NCBI GenBank assembly: GCA_007751475.1 | Contig: CP036434.1 | Span: 1,178,001-1,242,000 of the forward strand | Direction of reading: 5' to 3' | DNA: 64,000 nucleotides | Source of the DNA: Saltatorellus ferox | Lineage (GTDB): Bacteria; Planctomycetota; UBA1135; GCA-002686595 | Shown: piece after piece, positions 8,397 to 17,462 of the stretch | Numbering within the stretch: the first letter of the stretch is position 1 | Layout of the letters: each line of letters begins with the position of its first letter | The notes under the pieces: model-generated | Told to the model about the DNA's origin: nothing | The model's database searches: none | What the model saw: the letters and a program-made list of their open reading frames with translations, nothing else | Made by a program: the position numbers and the translations under genes

Positions 8397-10427
8397 ATGC
8401 CCCACACGACTGCTTTTTTCGTCACCCTGCTCACGCTCTTCGCCCCCCTGGCTCAGGGACAAGAAGCCACTGCTGTGCAAGAGCCGCCAGCGCTTTCGGT
8501 GGCCCGCCCGGTCGAGGCGACTCTCGCCGCAGGAGAGGGCGACAGCTATTTCCTCGAAGCGGCTGCTGATCAGTTCGTGTCCGGCGTGGCGGATCAAGAA
8601 AGCGTGGATGTGATCGTCCGCGTCTTCGGGCCCGACGAGGCCCAGCTCGCGGAGTTCGACGGTCCGTCCCGGGGGCCAGAGCGATTCACGTTCGAGACCG
8701 AGGTCGGAGGGCGCTACCGAATCGAGGTGACGCCCTTCGAGCAAGAGGAAGGCCGCTATACTCTGACGCTCGAGACATTGGAGCCGCTGGCTACCGGAGG
8801 TCCGGGCCGCGTCGATCAGCTCATGGCGGCCTACTCGGGTGCCGGGACACCGGGCGGCGTGATCGGCGTCATCCGAGGCGGAGAGGTTCTGTTCGAGAAA
8901 GCCTACGGGATGGCCAATCTGGTGCACGAGGTACCGTTCTCGGTACAGACGCCTTCCAACCTGGGTTCGACTTCGAAGCAGTTCACGGGCTTCGCGATCG
9001 CGCTGCTCGAGGCAGAGGGCCTGTTGTCCTTCGACGACGACGTTCGGAAGCACATCCCGGAGCTGCCTGACCTCGGCGAGGTGGTCACGCTCCGCCACCT
9101 GCTCACGCATACGAGCGGCTACCGTGAATTCCTGAACACCCTCGCCATGGGAGGTCGCCGTCTGGACAGGGGAGATCACATCGATCGGGTGGAGCTGATC
9201 GAGGTGGTCCAGCGCCAGCCCAGCCTGCAGAACCCTCCAGGTGCTGATTGGAACTACAACAACACGGGCTTCGGGCTCCTGACCGTCATCGTCGAGCGCG
9301 TCACGGGCGAGACGTTCCCGGACTGGATGAAGGGCCACGTCTTCGAGCCGCTCGGGATGACTCACACGGTGGTCCGTGCGGAAAACAATCAGATCATCCG
9401 TGGCAGCGCCCAGGGCTACGGTCCGGGCCCGGGGGGATTCCAGAACATGGAAGACCTCGGTGGCGCGATGGGAGCGGGTGCCATCTACTCCACGGTCGGC
9501 GATCTCGCCAAGTGGATGCGGAACTTGCAGACCGGCGAGCTTGGCGGCGCGGACGTGTTGCTGGCGATGACGACGCCTTTTGAATTGACGTCGGGCAAGT
9601 CCACGGGCTATGGGTTCGGCCTCTTCATCGACCAGCAGGGAGGATTGCGTCGATTCCAGCACGGCGGCGCAGACACCGCGCATCGCGCGATGCTCATGGT
9701 CTTCCCGGACATCGAGGGCGGGGTGGTCGCCCTCAGCAACAATGCGGGCTTCGACTCCGCGAAGATCGCAGACCAGATGGCTGAGGCGTTCTTCGGGGAT
9801 GAGATGAAGCAAGACACGGTGGTCGAGGTCGCTCCAGCGGAGGCCTCGGCCGAGGCAGCGAGCGCGTTCGATCCCACGGACTACGACCCCGTGGACTTCG
9901 AGAAACTCGCCGGTCGCTATGAGCTGGAAGAGGCGCCGGGCTTCGTGCTCGCATTTACCAGCGACGTCGAGGGCCTCCACACGCAAGCGACGGGTCAGCC
10001 GCGGCTGGATATCGTCCCGACCTCCCCTCTCAGCTTCAAGATCCAGGGTGTCGAGGCCGAGGTGGTGTTCGAGGTGAGTGGTGCCGGCGAGTGCACCGGG
10101 CTCGTCCTCCATCAGAACGGTGCCCATCGAGCGAAGCGTTTGACGGAGGCAGCGTGGGCGCCGACGAGCGAGCAGATGGCGGCGTATTCGGGCCGCTACT
10201 TCAGCGAGGAGCTAGAGACCTTCTATTCCATCGAGGTGGAAGGGGATCGGCTCATGCTTCGCCGGCGCCGCCAGGTGGATGCCTCGCTCATGCCAGCCGA
10301 GGAGCACGTGTTCGTCGGACCGTCTCAGTCGAAGCTCACGTTCGTTCTCGGCGACTCCGGAGAAATCACCGGCTTCGAAGTATCGGCTGGAAGGACGAGA
10401 GGCGTGACGTTCCAGCGTGTGAACTGA
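8397..10427 (+). CDS. serine hydrolase (beta-lactamase class C family) with N-terminal PPC-like domain
   Basis: 676 aa. A signal peptide (AFFVTLLTLFAPLAQG) is followed by a beta domain at about 35-130, similar to bacterial pre-peptidase C-terminal (PPC) domains. The beta-lactamase-like catalytic domain runs from about 137 to 470, and a beta-rich C-terminal half carries two related segments (from about 505 and 590) typical of the DUF3471-type tails of this family. The catalytic motif is S191-T-S-K194, the second motif is Tyr-Asn-Asn in WNYNNTGF, and the KTG equivalent is HGG. It is a periplasmic or secreted peptidase/esterase of unknown substrate. A strong hairpin follows the stop. Confidence 0.88.
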   Translation: MPHTTAFFVTLLTLFAPLAQGQEATAVQEPPALSVARPVEATLAAGEGDSYFLEAAADQFVSGVADQESVDVIVRVFGPDEAQLAEFDGPSRGPERFTFETEVGGRYRIEVTPFEQEEGRYTLTLETLEPLATGGPGRVDQLMAAYSGAGTPGGVIGVIRGGEVLFEKAYGMANLVHEVPFSVQTPSNLGSTSKQFTGFAIALLEAEGLLSFDDDVRKHIPELPDLGEVVTLRHLLTHTSGYREFLNTLAMGGRRLDRGDHIDRVELIEVVQRQPSLQNPPGADWNYNNTGFGLLTVIVERVTGETFPDWMKGHVFEPLGMTHTVVRAENNQIIRGSAQGYGPGPGGFQNMEDLGGAMGAGAIYSTVGDLAKWMRNLQTGELGGADVLLAMTTPFELTSGKSTGYGFGLFIDQQGGLRRFQHGGADTAHRAMLMVFPDIEGGVVALSNNAGFDSAKIADQMAEAFFGDEMKQDTVVEVAPAEASAEAASAFDPTDYDPVDFEKLAGRYELEEAPGFVLAFTSDVEGLHTQATGQPRLDIVPTSPLSFKIQGVEAEVVFEVSGAGECTGLVLHQNGAHRAKRLTEAAWAPTSEQMAAYSGRYFSEELETFYSIEVEGDRLMLRRRRQVDASLMPAEEHVFVGPSQSKLTFVLGDSGEITGFEVSAGRTRGVTFQRVN

Positions 10428-10436
10428 GGGTGGGTT

Positions 10437-10473
10437 GCGTGCGGACGGGGGCCGCGGTGCCCCGTCCGCACGC
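10437..10473 (+). terminator. terminator hairpin after the beta-lactamase-family gene
   Basis: Perfect 14-bp arms (10437-10450 and 10460-10473) enclose a 9-nt loop and begin 10 nt after the stop codon at 10427. There is no run of T, so termination may rely on the stem alone or on Rho. Confidence 0.55.
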
Positions 10474-10646
10474 TCGATAGCTCGACTGCAACGTCAGCGT
10501 GCGTTTGCGCGCGGACTGGAGCCGGAAGGCGTGCGCCGTGATGGAAGTTTTAGCCAGGATGGAGGCGACCGTGAATGGTCCCGGAGAGGCTCTTCTCGAT
10601 CGACCTGGCGCACGCGTGCCCGATCAGTGGCCAAGCCTCTCGCCCC

Positions 10647-11699
10647 ATGCAAAACACCCTCGAAGCGCGCACGAGTGTCCGTATACGCGTTCACTACCCG
10701 GCCAATCAGGGAAAGATCACGCTCCGAACGGACGCCGACTGGGACCAGGACGTTCAGCCCATCGGGGTCAGCGACGAGGGCCGCTCACACACGTTCGAGC
10801 TCTTTCCCGATAGCCCCTTCGTGTACTACAAGGCGCTGTTGCATGCCGAGGGAGAGCCGCGCTGGTCGGCTGGCCCCAATCGTCTCGCCACCTCCGGGGC
10901 GGCTCGCGATCACGATTCGTTTCCCTACTTTCAGCCATCCGGAGCGCAGCTCACTCCGCTGGAGGAATTGAGTTCGGAGCATGGAACCTGGTCCATCCGG
11001 GCTTTCCTGCCCCCGGGCTACGACGAGAACACCTGTCACCGCTATCCGGTGCTCTACATGCAGGACGGTCACAATCTCTTCCATCCCGAGGAGTCGGCCG
11101 TCGGCCAGGAGTGGGATGTCCAGGATACCCTTCACCAGCTGGACATCATGACCAGCATCGAGCAGGTGATCGTGATTGGCGTCTACCCGTCGGATCGCAT
11201 GCGCGACTACACGCAAGCGGGCGGCGGGGCCTATCGTCAGTTCCTGGTAGAGACGCTCGTTCCGCACGTAAACGCGACATACCGAACGCTGGAAGGCCCC
11301 GAGCACACCGCCATCCTCGGCTCCTCGCTGGGGGCAGTCGCGGCACTGGATTGCGCCTGGTCGCACCCGGAACACTTCGGCATGGCAGGCTGTCTGTCGG
11401 GGACCTTTGGCTACGACGACACCCTGGCCACGAGGGTCCTCGAAGGCCCGCGACCCGAGCTCCGGATCTACCTCGACAGCGGATGGCCACGCGACAACTT
11501 CGAGGTGACGCGCGACATGCGCGCGCGCCTGGTCCGCGCAGGATTCGTGGAGGGAATCGATCTCGTCTACCACGCGTTCCCCGGAGCGCGCCATAGCGAG
11601 GCGGACTGGGGCGACCGCGTCCACCTGCCGCTCCAGTATTTCTTCGGCCACCGTCCCGAAGCCAGATCCCACGCCGGCGCGTTCGACGATCCAGCCTGA
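10647..11699 (+). CDS. esterase of the enterochelin-esterase/esterase-D alpha/beta-hydrolase family
   Basis: 350 aa. Residues 1-75 look like an E-set/CBM48-type beta domain (IRVHYPANQGKITLRTD). An alpha/beta-hydrolase domain of the Fes/esterase-D class follows: strand YPVLYMQDGHNLF, nucleophile elbow GSSLGA (Ser) after HTAILG, and catalytic His near the end in ARHSEADW. There is no signal peptide from this start, which suggests a cytoplasmic enzyme. A TTG/ATG opening 72 nt upstream is possible. The substrate is unknown; family members hydrolyse siderophore esters, acyl esters or short glycans. The gene stands alone between the terminator at 10437 and the small ORF at 11797. Confidence 0.82.
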   Translation: MQNTLEARTSVRIRVHYPANQGKITLRTDADWDQDVQPIGVSDEGRSHTFELFPDSPFVYYKALLHAEGEPRWSAGPNRLATSGAARDHDSFPYFQPSGAQLTPLEELSSEHGTWSIRAFLPPGYDENTCHRYPVLYMQDGHNLFHPEESAVGQEWDVQDTLHQLDIMTSIEQVIVIGVYPSDRMRDYTQAGGGAYRQFLVETLVPHVNATYRTLEGPEHTAILGSSLGAVAALDCAWSHPEHFGMAGCLSGTFGYDDTLATRVLEGPRPELRIYLDSGWPRDNFEVTRDMRARLVRAGFVEGIDLVYHAFPGARHSEADWGDRVHLPLQYFFGHRPEARSHAGAFDDPA

Positions 11700-11796
11700 G
11701 GCCAGCGCACCTCATGCGCTTTCCATGGAGGCTTGAGACCCACCGCGCAAGCTCCCCCTTCCACCAACCTCACCCTCCGAACCCATACGAATTGCC

Positions 11797-11967
11797 ATGA
11801 GTGACCAGAAAAAAGCCAAGGAAGCCGACGCACCCTCGATCGAGCTCGGCGACCGCTCCCAAAAGACGACCCCGGAGCAGGACATCCCCACGACGCGCGC
11901 CGACGTCGATGGAGAAAAGACCGACGGCTTCAAAGAAACGAAGCGCACCGGCTACGGAAACTCCTGA
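11797..11967 (+). CDS. small hydrophilic hypothetical protein
   Basis: 56 aa, highly charged (MSDQKKAKEADAP at the start, TGYGNS at the end), without membrane segments or cysteines. It lies about 100 nt after the esterase gene and ends 11 nt before a long palindromic repeat that could act as its terminator. It is supported only by a good ATG, a coding-like amino-acid mix and its position. I do not recognise the family. Confidence 0.45.
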   Translation: MSDQKKAKEADAPSIELGDRSQKTTPEQDIPTTRADVDGEKTDGFKETKRTGYGNS

Positions 11968-11978
11968 ACGCCCCCCAG

Positions 11979-12065
11979 CCGGAACAAACGGACCAGGTCC
12001 GTCCATTCCGGAACAAACGGACCAGGTCCGTCCATTCCGGAATGGACGGACCTGGTCCGTTTGTT
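11979..12065. repeat. triplicated palindromic element (two direct copies, one inverted)
   Basis: A 29-bp unit beginning CCGGAACAAACGGACC occurs directly at 11979-12007 and 12008-12036. It is followed at 12041-12065 by a 25-bp perfect inverted copy. Copies 2 and 3 therefore form a perfect 25-bp stem with a 4-nt CCGG loop, and copy 1 can compete for the same partner. Within each unit GGACC-A-GGTCC is itself a small palindrome. It may be an intrinsic terminator, a REP-like element or a protein-binding array. It directly follows the small ORF. Confidence 0.85.
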
Positions 12066-12335
12066 GGAAAATTCGATCGCTCTGCGACCTGGCAGCCCGG
12101 GGCCACCGGCCGTCGTCTCTCCGCGGACGATGACCCGTCCATCCGCCGTGACGATCACGCAGCCGATCACGATCCAATCGAGTCCCGAGCTCCCCGCCGG
12201 CAGCCCGACCTCCGGGACCACCTCGTCGTCGAGCCACACGGTGTCGAAGGTCTGAGAGCCCGCGTTCTGGGCGACGTAGGCGGGCCTGACTGCCACGGGC
12301 GAGGGGGAGCGAAGGCTCACCCGCTGGACGCCCAC
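12066..12335 (-). pseudogene. possible remnant of an exported-protein gene
   Basis: The minus-strand frame encodes a coding-like segment (TVWLDDEVVPEVGLPAG followed by GCVIVTADGRVIVRGE) that resembles one repeat of a larger secreted planctomycete-type protein. It lacks a convincing start and runs straight into the palindromic element. It may be a decayed fragment left by rearrangement, or chance. No other gene is visible between 11968 and 12446. Confidence 0.25.
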
Positions 12336-12446
12336 GAGGGCCTCCGGGCGGCGCAGGATCCGTGGTCCTGGGGGGCTCCTGGTCGGAGAGTTCTCCGTAG
12401 AGGTGGGGCCTCAGAACGTCTCTGAGAACTTCTGCGCGTAGGATCC

Positions 12447-15371
12447 ATGGCACAGGAACCACCTGTCTGTGACATGAAAGATCACAACGCCAGCGCAGAT
12501 TCCGCTCGCCGCCGCCTGGGTCGGCTCCTTGACCATGCCGATTGGCTTCACGGACTGGCGCGGCAGGTCGTCCAGGACGGAGACGAGGCCGAGGACGTTC
12601 TTCAGGAAGCTCTCGTCGTTGCCAGCGGCGCATCGGTGCCTGCAGGCGCTCCGGAGCGAGCGTGGCTGGGTGGCGTCCTGAAGAACGTGGCGCGCGGGCG
12701 TCGGCGACGGCGCACGAAACAATGGGAGCGTGAGCAGAGGGTCGCAGCGGAGCGCGATCGCGCGACACCGAGTGTCGCCGACGACGCTGCCAGGCTGGAG
12801 CTCCAGAGGCGCCTGCTCGGCCACGTCGAAACGCTGCCCGACGCCCAGCGGAGTGCGGTTCTGGCCCGCTTCTACGACGGGTTGCCGCCGCGAAAGATCG
12901 CCCAGCGCGACGGCGTCTCGGTCTCCACCGTGAACAGCCGTATTCAGAGGGGGCTGGAGTTGCTTCGAACGCGTTTGGATGCGGAGCACGGAGATCGACG
13001 CGCGTGGGCCGCGTGGCTCCTTCCGCTGGCTCGGCGCGCACCGGCCGCGGAGGTGCCTGTGGCTGCCCTGGGGCTGGCTGTGGCGGCGGTGGCGCTGATG
13101 GCCGCCGGGGCGACCTGGGCGCTGATGGCGCCGGGTGGCGACGCTCGGGTGCCAGGCCTTGCGCTCGTTTCTCCAGAGAAAGGAAAGGCAGAGGTCGGCT
13201 CGGAGGAGATCGAACCCACGCCAGCGTCGGGTACGACGGATCGCGTGGCGCTGGTCGCGCCAGCGATTCCGTCCCTTGGGGCGGCTCCGCAGGAGGTTCG
13301 CGACAGGCAGCTCAAGGTGCGCGTCGTGGATCCCCAGGGCCGGGCGATCGAGTCCGGCATCCAGGTCGGCGCGAACGCCCGCGTGGAGATGCCGCCGCGC
13401 CCGGGGTTCACGCACACGGACCACGACGATCTCCTTGTCGCGAAGCTGGAGGGAGGGAACGCTTCGTTCACGGATCCGTGGAGGAACATGCTCTTCCACG
13501 GCGTGGAGAAAGGGCCCGACACCTGGGACCGATTCCAGGTCCACCGCGTCTTCATCGAGGGGCCGGGCCTCGCGGAGTTCGAGCCAGAGGCTTCCCGGGA
13601 GGTGGCGTTCTATCCGCTCCAGCCCGACGCCACGGAGGACGTCGAATGCACGCTCGTGCTGCCGCCGCGCGGAGGCCTTCGCCTGGTGGCTCAGGACTTC
13701 GATGGGCAGCGTCTCGACGCCGATGGAACGGCGAGCCTCACCTTTCCAGGCGTGGCGCAGCATGACCTCGGTGGGGAGCGGACCTATGCCGCTCCGATCC
13801 GGTCGGGGATCGCCGAATGGACGGACTTCGCGATCGGTCGCAGGCCCTTCGAGATCCGAATCGACGTTCCGTCCCTGGGGGCGTCATGGACCACGTATGG
13901 GACCGGTCCGGAGCGCGACCTCGAGGTCGTCACGGTGAAGAGCCAAAGGCCCCGGCGTCCGGCCGTCACGGCGAGGCTTGTCGATAGGCGAGGGAAGCCC
14001 CTGGAACTCGATCGGGTCGAACTGCAGCTCACGTCGCCGGGGCTGGCGCTCTACGTCGGTCGGAGCCTGATCGCGAGCTCCGGTCCGGATGGACGGATTC
14101 GATTCGAATTGCCTGTGGACGGCCAGGACAGCGGAGCTCTCCCTCCCCTGGCGATGCACTCACTGCGCGTGTCGGTGGAGGGAGCGGACGGCCAATATCG
14201 GCAAGCGGTGCACGACGCGATTCGCCTCTGGAAGAGTCCCCCGGGGAGCTACGAGCTGGGCGCTGATCTCGGTGACGTCCTTCTTCGCTTCGAGCGAAGG
14301 GCCGAGCTCCACGGACTCGTGCTGGACGAGCAGCATCGTCCCGTGGCGGGCGCCGAGGTGTCACTGTCGACCCCAGGCGCCCAGGGGTTCGGAGCGATCC
14401 CAACGGATGCCTCCGGCGCCTTCACTCTTTCCGCGCCCGCCAGATCAGGCTCCATCCTCCAGGTCGACGTGCCGGACGGGCCCTACATGCGGTACGAAGA
14501 GGAGCTCCAGCAGGGCACGGAAGAGCTGCTCATCGTGCTGACGCGCGGATCTCGCTTCGAGGGCAAGATCGACATGGGAGGCTTCAACTTCCCCGAGCGC
14601 GCCTTCACCATCGTTCTGGCCCACGACACGCAGACCGAGTTGCGTAGGTACTTCTGGCCCGATCAGATGGGGGCCTTCGGCGGCGGGCCGGTTCCGCCGG
14701 GCGACTACACCGCGACGGTCAATTGTCAGGGAGGGCAGGCCCTGGCGACGTTCGCTGGGATTCACTTCGGCGAGTCGGGAACAGTGACGGACGAGCGCCT
14801 CAACGGCCTGAGGCTCTCCGACTACTTTCGCGAAGTGGCCGTGACCTGGTCCGCCAGCGAACGGCGCTGGTCACCGCAGTTCATCGTCGAGCCACTCGAC
14901 CGGTCCGGCAGGTTCACGTTCGTCCTCATCGGCTTCCTCAAGGACGGACTGATCCTGCCCACCAGGATTCCTGCCGCGGTTCGATTCACGATCGGCGAGG
15001 ACCTGGTTCGAATCGAGGACGTCTCCACGATCGGTGAGAAGTTGCACGTGACCTTCGGGGGCGCGATCGATCTCTCGCTGCAGATCGAAGGTGAGCCCCT
15101 GCCGGCGAAGCAGTACTCCCTGGAAGGCGTGGAGGGGACGAGTACCGCCGGGTACCTCACCACTCTTCCACAGGACGCGCTTCGGAGCGGAACGGTCGCG
15201 GCACGCGTCCCGCTGCCGGGCAGCTATCGAATTTTTGTTCGAGAGATCGGCCGTCTGGGAAACGGAGGCGTGATGTTTCAGTCGGTCAGCTCCACCCCGC
15301 TCGGAGACCCCTTCGAGGTGCGACCGCCCGACGAAAGAGGGACACTGCAGATCGTGCCGGTTTCCCTCTGA
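12447..15371 (+). CDS. ECF sigma factor fused via a membrane helix to extracytoplasmic beta-domains
   Basis: 974 aa. Residues 25-80 match sigma region 2 (LARQVVQDGDEAEDVLQEAL), and residues 120-178 match sigma region 4 with a helix-turn-helix (RFYDGLPPRKIAQRDGVSVS). A basic stretch and one membrane helix at about 203-228 come next. The remaining roughly 740 residues should lie outside the cytoplasm and contain beta-sandwich segments, including a carboxypeptidase-regulatory-like domain near 615-690 (LHGLVLDEQHRPVAGAEVSL). The protein should tether its own sigma domain to the membrane and may be released by proteolysis or act in place. A paralog of nearly identical length is at 21480-24401. An alternative start is ATG 12474. 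No anti-sigma gene is adjacent. Confidence 0.85.
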   Translation: MAQEPPVCDMKDHNASADSARRRLGRLLDHADWLHGLARQVVQDGDEAEDVLQEALVVASGASVPAGAPERAWLGGVLKNVARGRRRRRTKQWEREQRVAAERDRATPSVADDAARLELQRRLLGHVETLPDAQRSAVLARFYDGLPPRKIAQRDGVSVSTVNSRIQRGLELLRTRLDAEHGDRRAWAAWLLPLARRAPAAEVPVAALGLAVAAVALMAAGATWALMAPGGDARVPGLALVSPEKGKAEVGSEEIEPTPASGTTDRVALVAPAIPSLGAAPQEVRDRQLKVRVVDPQGRAIESGIQVGANARVEMPPRPGFTHTDHDDLLVAKLEGGNASFTDPWRNMLFHGVEKGPDTWDRFQVHRVFIEGPGLAEFEPEASREVAFYPLQPDATEDVECTLVLPPRGGLRLVAQDFDGQRLDADGTASLTFPGVAQHDLGGERTYAAPIRSGIAEWTDFAIGRRPFEIRIDVPSLGASWTTYGTGPERDLEVVTVKSQRPRRPAVTARLVDRRGKPLELDRVELQLTSPGLALYVGRSLIASSGPDGRIRFELPVDGQDSGALPPLAMHSLRVSVEGADGQYRQAVHDAIRLWKSPPGSYELGADLGDVLLRFERRAELHGLVLDEQHRPVAGAEVSLSTPGAQGFGAIPTDASGAFTLSAPARSGSILQVDVPDGPYMRYEEELQQGTEELLIVLTRGSRFEGKIDMGGFNFPERAFTIVLAHDTQTELRRYFWPDQMGAFGGGPVPPGDYTATVNCQGGQALATFAGIHFGESGTVTDERLNGLRLSDYFREVAVTWSASERRWSPQFIVEPLDRSGRFTFVLIGFLKDGLILPTRIPAAVRFTIGEDLVRIEDVSTIGEKLHVTFGGAIDLSLQIEGEPLPAKQYSLEGVEGTSTAGYLTTLPQDALRSGTVAARVPLPGSYRIFVREIGRLGNGGVMFQSVSSTPLGDPFEVRPPDERGTLQIVPVSL

Positions 15372-15573
15372 AAGCTGCCTCTTCGCTCGCCTCGATCAGC
15401 GATTCAGGTGTCGGATCGTCGTCGAGTTTCGCCATCAGGCCTCATCCCGGCGCTGGCGCAGGGAAGTGAGTCTCCGTAGGCTGCCCGCCAGTTCGCATAG
15501 GCTCCGCTACCCCAACCATCTCTGTGCGGGTGACAAGGCGGGAGGCTGAGGCTACTGGCGCCTTCTCGCCAGC

Positions 15574-16527
15574 TCAGTTCGCCCCTTCCCAGCTCTTCCA
15601 CCAGCTCTTGAACAGACTGTACTGCTGCTCCACGAACGCCTTCTGGCTCGCCGACAGTGCATCCGTTTCGTTGAAGTGCAGGCGGTACTGCTCCTCGCCG
15701 TTCAGCACGAGCAGGTACTTGTAGAACAGCACGAGGTCCGGGCCCTCGTCGAACGTCGAGAGCACCAGGAGAGCGGACTCCAGCTCCTTCGCCAGCCGCC
15801 GCGCCTTCGCGTCTCCGGCCTGGGCCTCCTTGCAGAGTTCGATCATGCGGAGCACTTCTTTCGGGAGCGCGTTGCCGATGCCCGTGATCGCGCCCGTCGC
15901 GCCGCAGTTGACGTAGCCGTGGAAGACCTGGGTGTCGACGCCGACCATCAGGGTCAGCGCGTCATCGGCACCCGTGATGTGCTCGGCCGCGTAGCTCAGG
16001 GACGCGGAGCCGCCGAACTCTTTGAAGCCGATCAGGTTCGAGAACTCCGCGCGCAGGTCGAAGAAAAGGTCCGCGCGGGTTTCGAAGCCGTAGTAGGGGC
16101 TGTTGTAGATCACCGCCGGCGTTTCGGGGGCCGCGCCGAGGATCGCCGCGAAGTGCGCGCGCTGGGCAGCCGGAGACGTGCCGCGCGAGAGCACGCGCGG
16201 GATCACCATCAGCCCTGCGGCGCCGACGGAGGCGGCGTGCTTCGCGTGGGCCACGGCCGACGCCGTGTTGATGGCGCCGGTTCCGACCACCACAGGGACG
16301 CCCGCCTTCGCGAGGGCGGCGACGCCCTCCTGGCGCTGGGCGTCCGTCAGGAGCGGCCAGTCGCCCATCGAACCGCAGTACACCATCCCGGTCATGCCGG
16401 CCGCCATCAGCTCCTGGCCCTTGGCGACGAGCGCGTCGAAGTCCGGCGTGCGGTCCTTCTGGCACGGGGTCATGAGCGCGGGGATACAGCCTTCGAAGAC
16501 GCTGGACGTGGGGGTGGTGGAGGCCAT
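15574..16527 (-). CDS. DapA-family lyase, probable 1-pyrroline-4-hydroxy-2-carboxylate deaminase
   Basis: 317 aa class I aldolase fold of the dihydrodipicolinate synthase/N-acetylneuraminate lyase family. The Schiff-base lysine is Lys169 in LIGFKEFGG, and the partner tyrosine is Tyr141 in IYNSPYYGF. In the trans-4-hydroxyproline pathway this family member deaminates and dehydrates pyrroline-4-hydroxy-2-carboxylate to alpha-ketoglutarate semialdehyde. The assignment rests on the adjacent semialdehyde dehydrogenase, proline-racemase-family epimerase and D-amino-acid oxidase. In isolation it could also be another DapA-like lyase. It is the last gene of a three-gene minus-strand operon and is separated from the regulator gene by about 32 bp. 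Confidence 0.85.
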   Translation of the reverse strand: MASTTPTSSVFEGCIPALMTPCQKDRTPDFDALVAKGQELMAAGMTGMVYCGSMGDWPLLTDAQRQEGVAALAKAGVPVVVGTGAINTASAVAHAKHAASVGAAGLMVIPRVLSRGTSPAAQRAHFAAILGAAPETPAVIYNSPYYGFETRADLFFDLRAEFSNLIGFKEFGGSASLSYAAEHITGADDALTLMVGVDTQVFHGYVNCGATGAITGIGNALPKEVLRMIELCKEAQAGDAKARRLAKELESALLVLSTFDEGPDLVLFYKYLLVLNGEEQYRLHFNETDALSASQKAFVEQQYSLFKSWWKSWEGAN

Positions 16528-16559
16528 GGGAGAAACGGGTGGGGGGGGAGTGGTGAGAA

Positions 16560-17450
16560 TCAGTCGCCCTGCCGCACGGAAGCGATCATCGCTTCCATCA
16601 CGGGGCGCTGGGACTGGATGTGGTGCCCGAGCGCCGCGCGGGCCTTCGCCCAGCGCCGCGCCCGCGCGTGCTCGAGGATTTCGACGTGCTGGGCGGCCAT
16701 CTCGGCCACCACGCGCGCGCCCAGCGCCGCGTAGTCGAAGAGCGCGTTGTAATAGCGCCCGTTCGAGGCGAAGAACGCCTCGATGTAGCGGTTGCCCGAC
16801 TGCTTCACGAAGTACGCGTGCAGCGTGTTGTCGATCGCGCCGCGCTGGACCGCGGGCGCGCCGTTGCCTTCGATCATTCGCTCGACGTCTTCGGGGTCGA
16901 GGGACGCGCGCCCGAGGTCGAGGGCTTTCACCTCCAGCGTTTCGCGGATGTCGAGGTACGCGTCCATCTCGTCCTGATCGAAGCGCGGGACGCGCCAGCC
17001 GCAGCGCGGCACGTGCTCCAGCAGGCCGCCGCCCGCGAGCCGCTGGAACGTGCTGCGCACGAGCGAGCGGCCGATGCCGTGCTGCTCCGCCATGGCCTCC
17101 TCGCGCACGAACGGGTCGACGCCGTCCTGGAGACCGTGCTGCCGCAGACTCAGCAAGATGATCTCCCGACCGATCGCCGCGTCGTGATCCACGGGCGGCA
17201 TCGGCCGAGGCGCGGACTTCGCACGCGGGCTCCGAGCCCGCGCCGTCGCGCCGAGCTGCAGCCGCCCGTTCTCCTGCTTGACGAGCAGCTTGCGCTCGAT
17301 GAGCCCATCGAGCGCCGCCCGCACCGGCGTCAGGCTCACGTCGTACATCCCGGCGATGCTCGAAAGCGTCAGCCGGTCAGGCAGGTCGGAGCCGGAGCGA
17401 ATCCGGGACTCCAGGTCCTGCTCGATGTACTCGGAGATATTCACGGACAA
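16560..17450 (-). CDS. GntR/FCD transcriptional regulator with two winged-helix domains
   Basis: 296 aa, longer than the usual 220-250 aa of FadR-type regulators. Residues 5-68 form one winged HTH (LTLSSIAGMYDVSLTPVRAAL). Residues 88-160 form a second one (EEAMAEQHGIGRSLVRSTFQ, ending GWRVPRF), and residues 165-290 form an all-helical FCD ligand-binding domain. Duplication of the DNA-binding domain is unusual. It lies inside the hydroxyproline operon and probably represses it until hydroxyproline or a catabolite binds. The likely operator is the palindrome at 19095-19108. It is separated from the downstream-coordinate dehydrogenase by only 12 bp. Confidence 0.85.
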   Translation of the reverse strand: MSVNISEYIEQDLESRIRSGSDLPDRLTLSSIAGMYDVSLTPVRAALDGLIERKLLVKQENGRLQLGATARARSPRAKSAPRPMPPVDHDAAIGREIILLSLRQHGLQDGVDPFVREEAMAEQHGIGRSLVRSTFQRLAGGGLLEHVPRCGWRVPRFDQDEMDAYLDIRETLEVKALDLGRASLDPEDVERMIEGNGAPAVQRGAIDNTLHAYFVKQSGNRYIEAFFASNGRYYNALFDYAALGARVVAEMAAQHVEILEHARARRWAKARAALGHHIQSQRPVMEAMIASVRQGD

Positions 17451-17462
17451 GGGCAGCTCGCG

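Noticed and set aside
12411-13763. 450-codon minus-strand frame over the first sigma fusion
   Set aside because: Antisense shadow of a clear ECF sigma domain.
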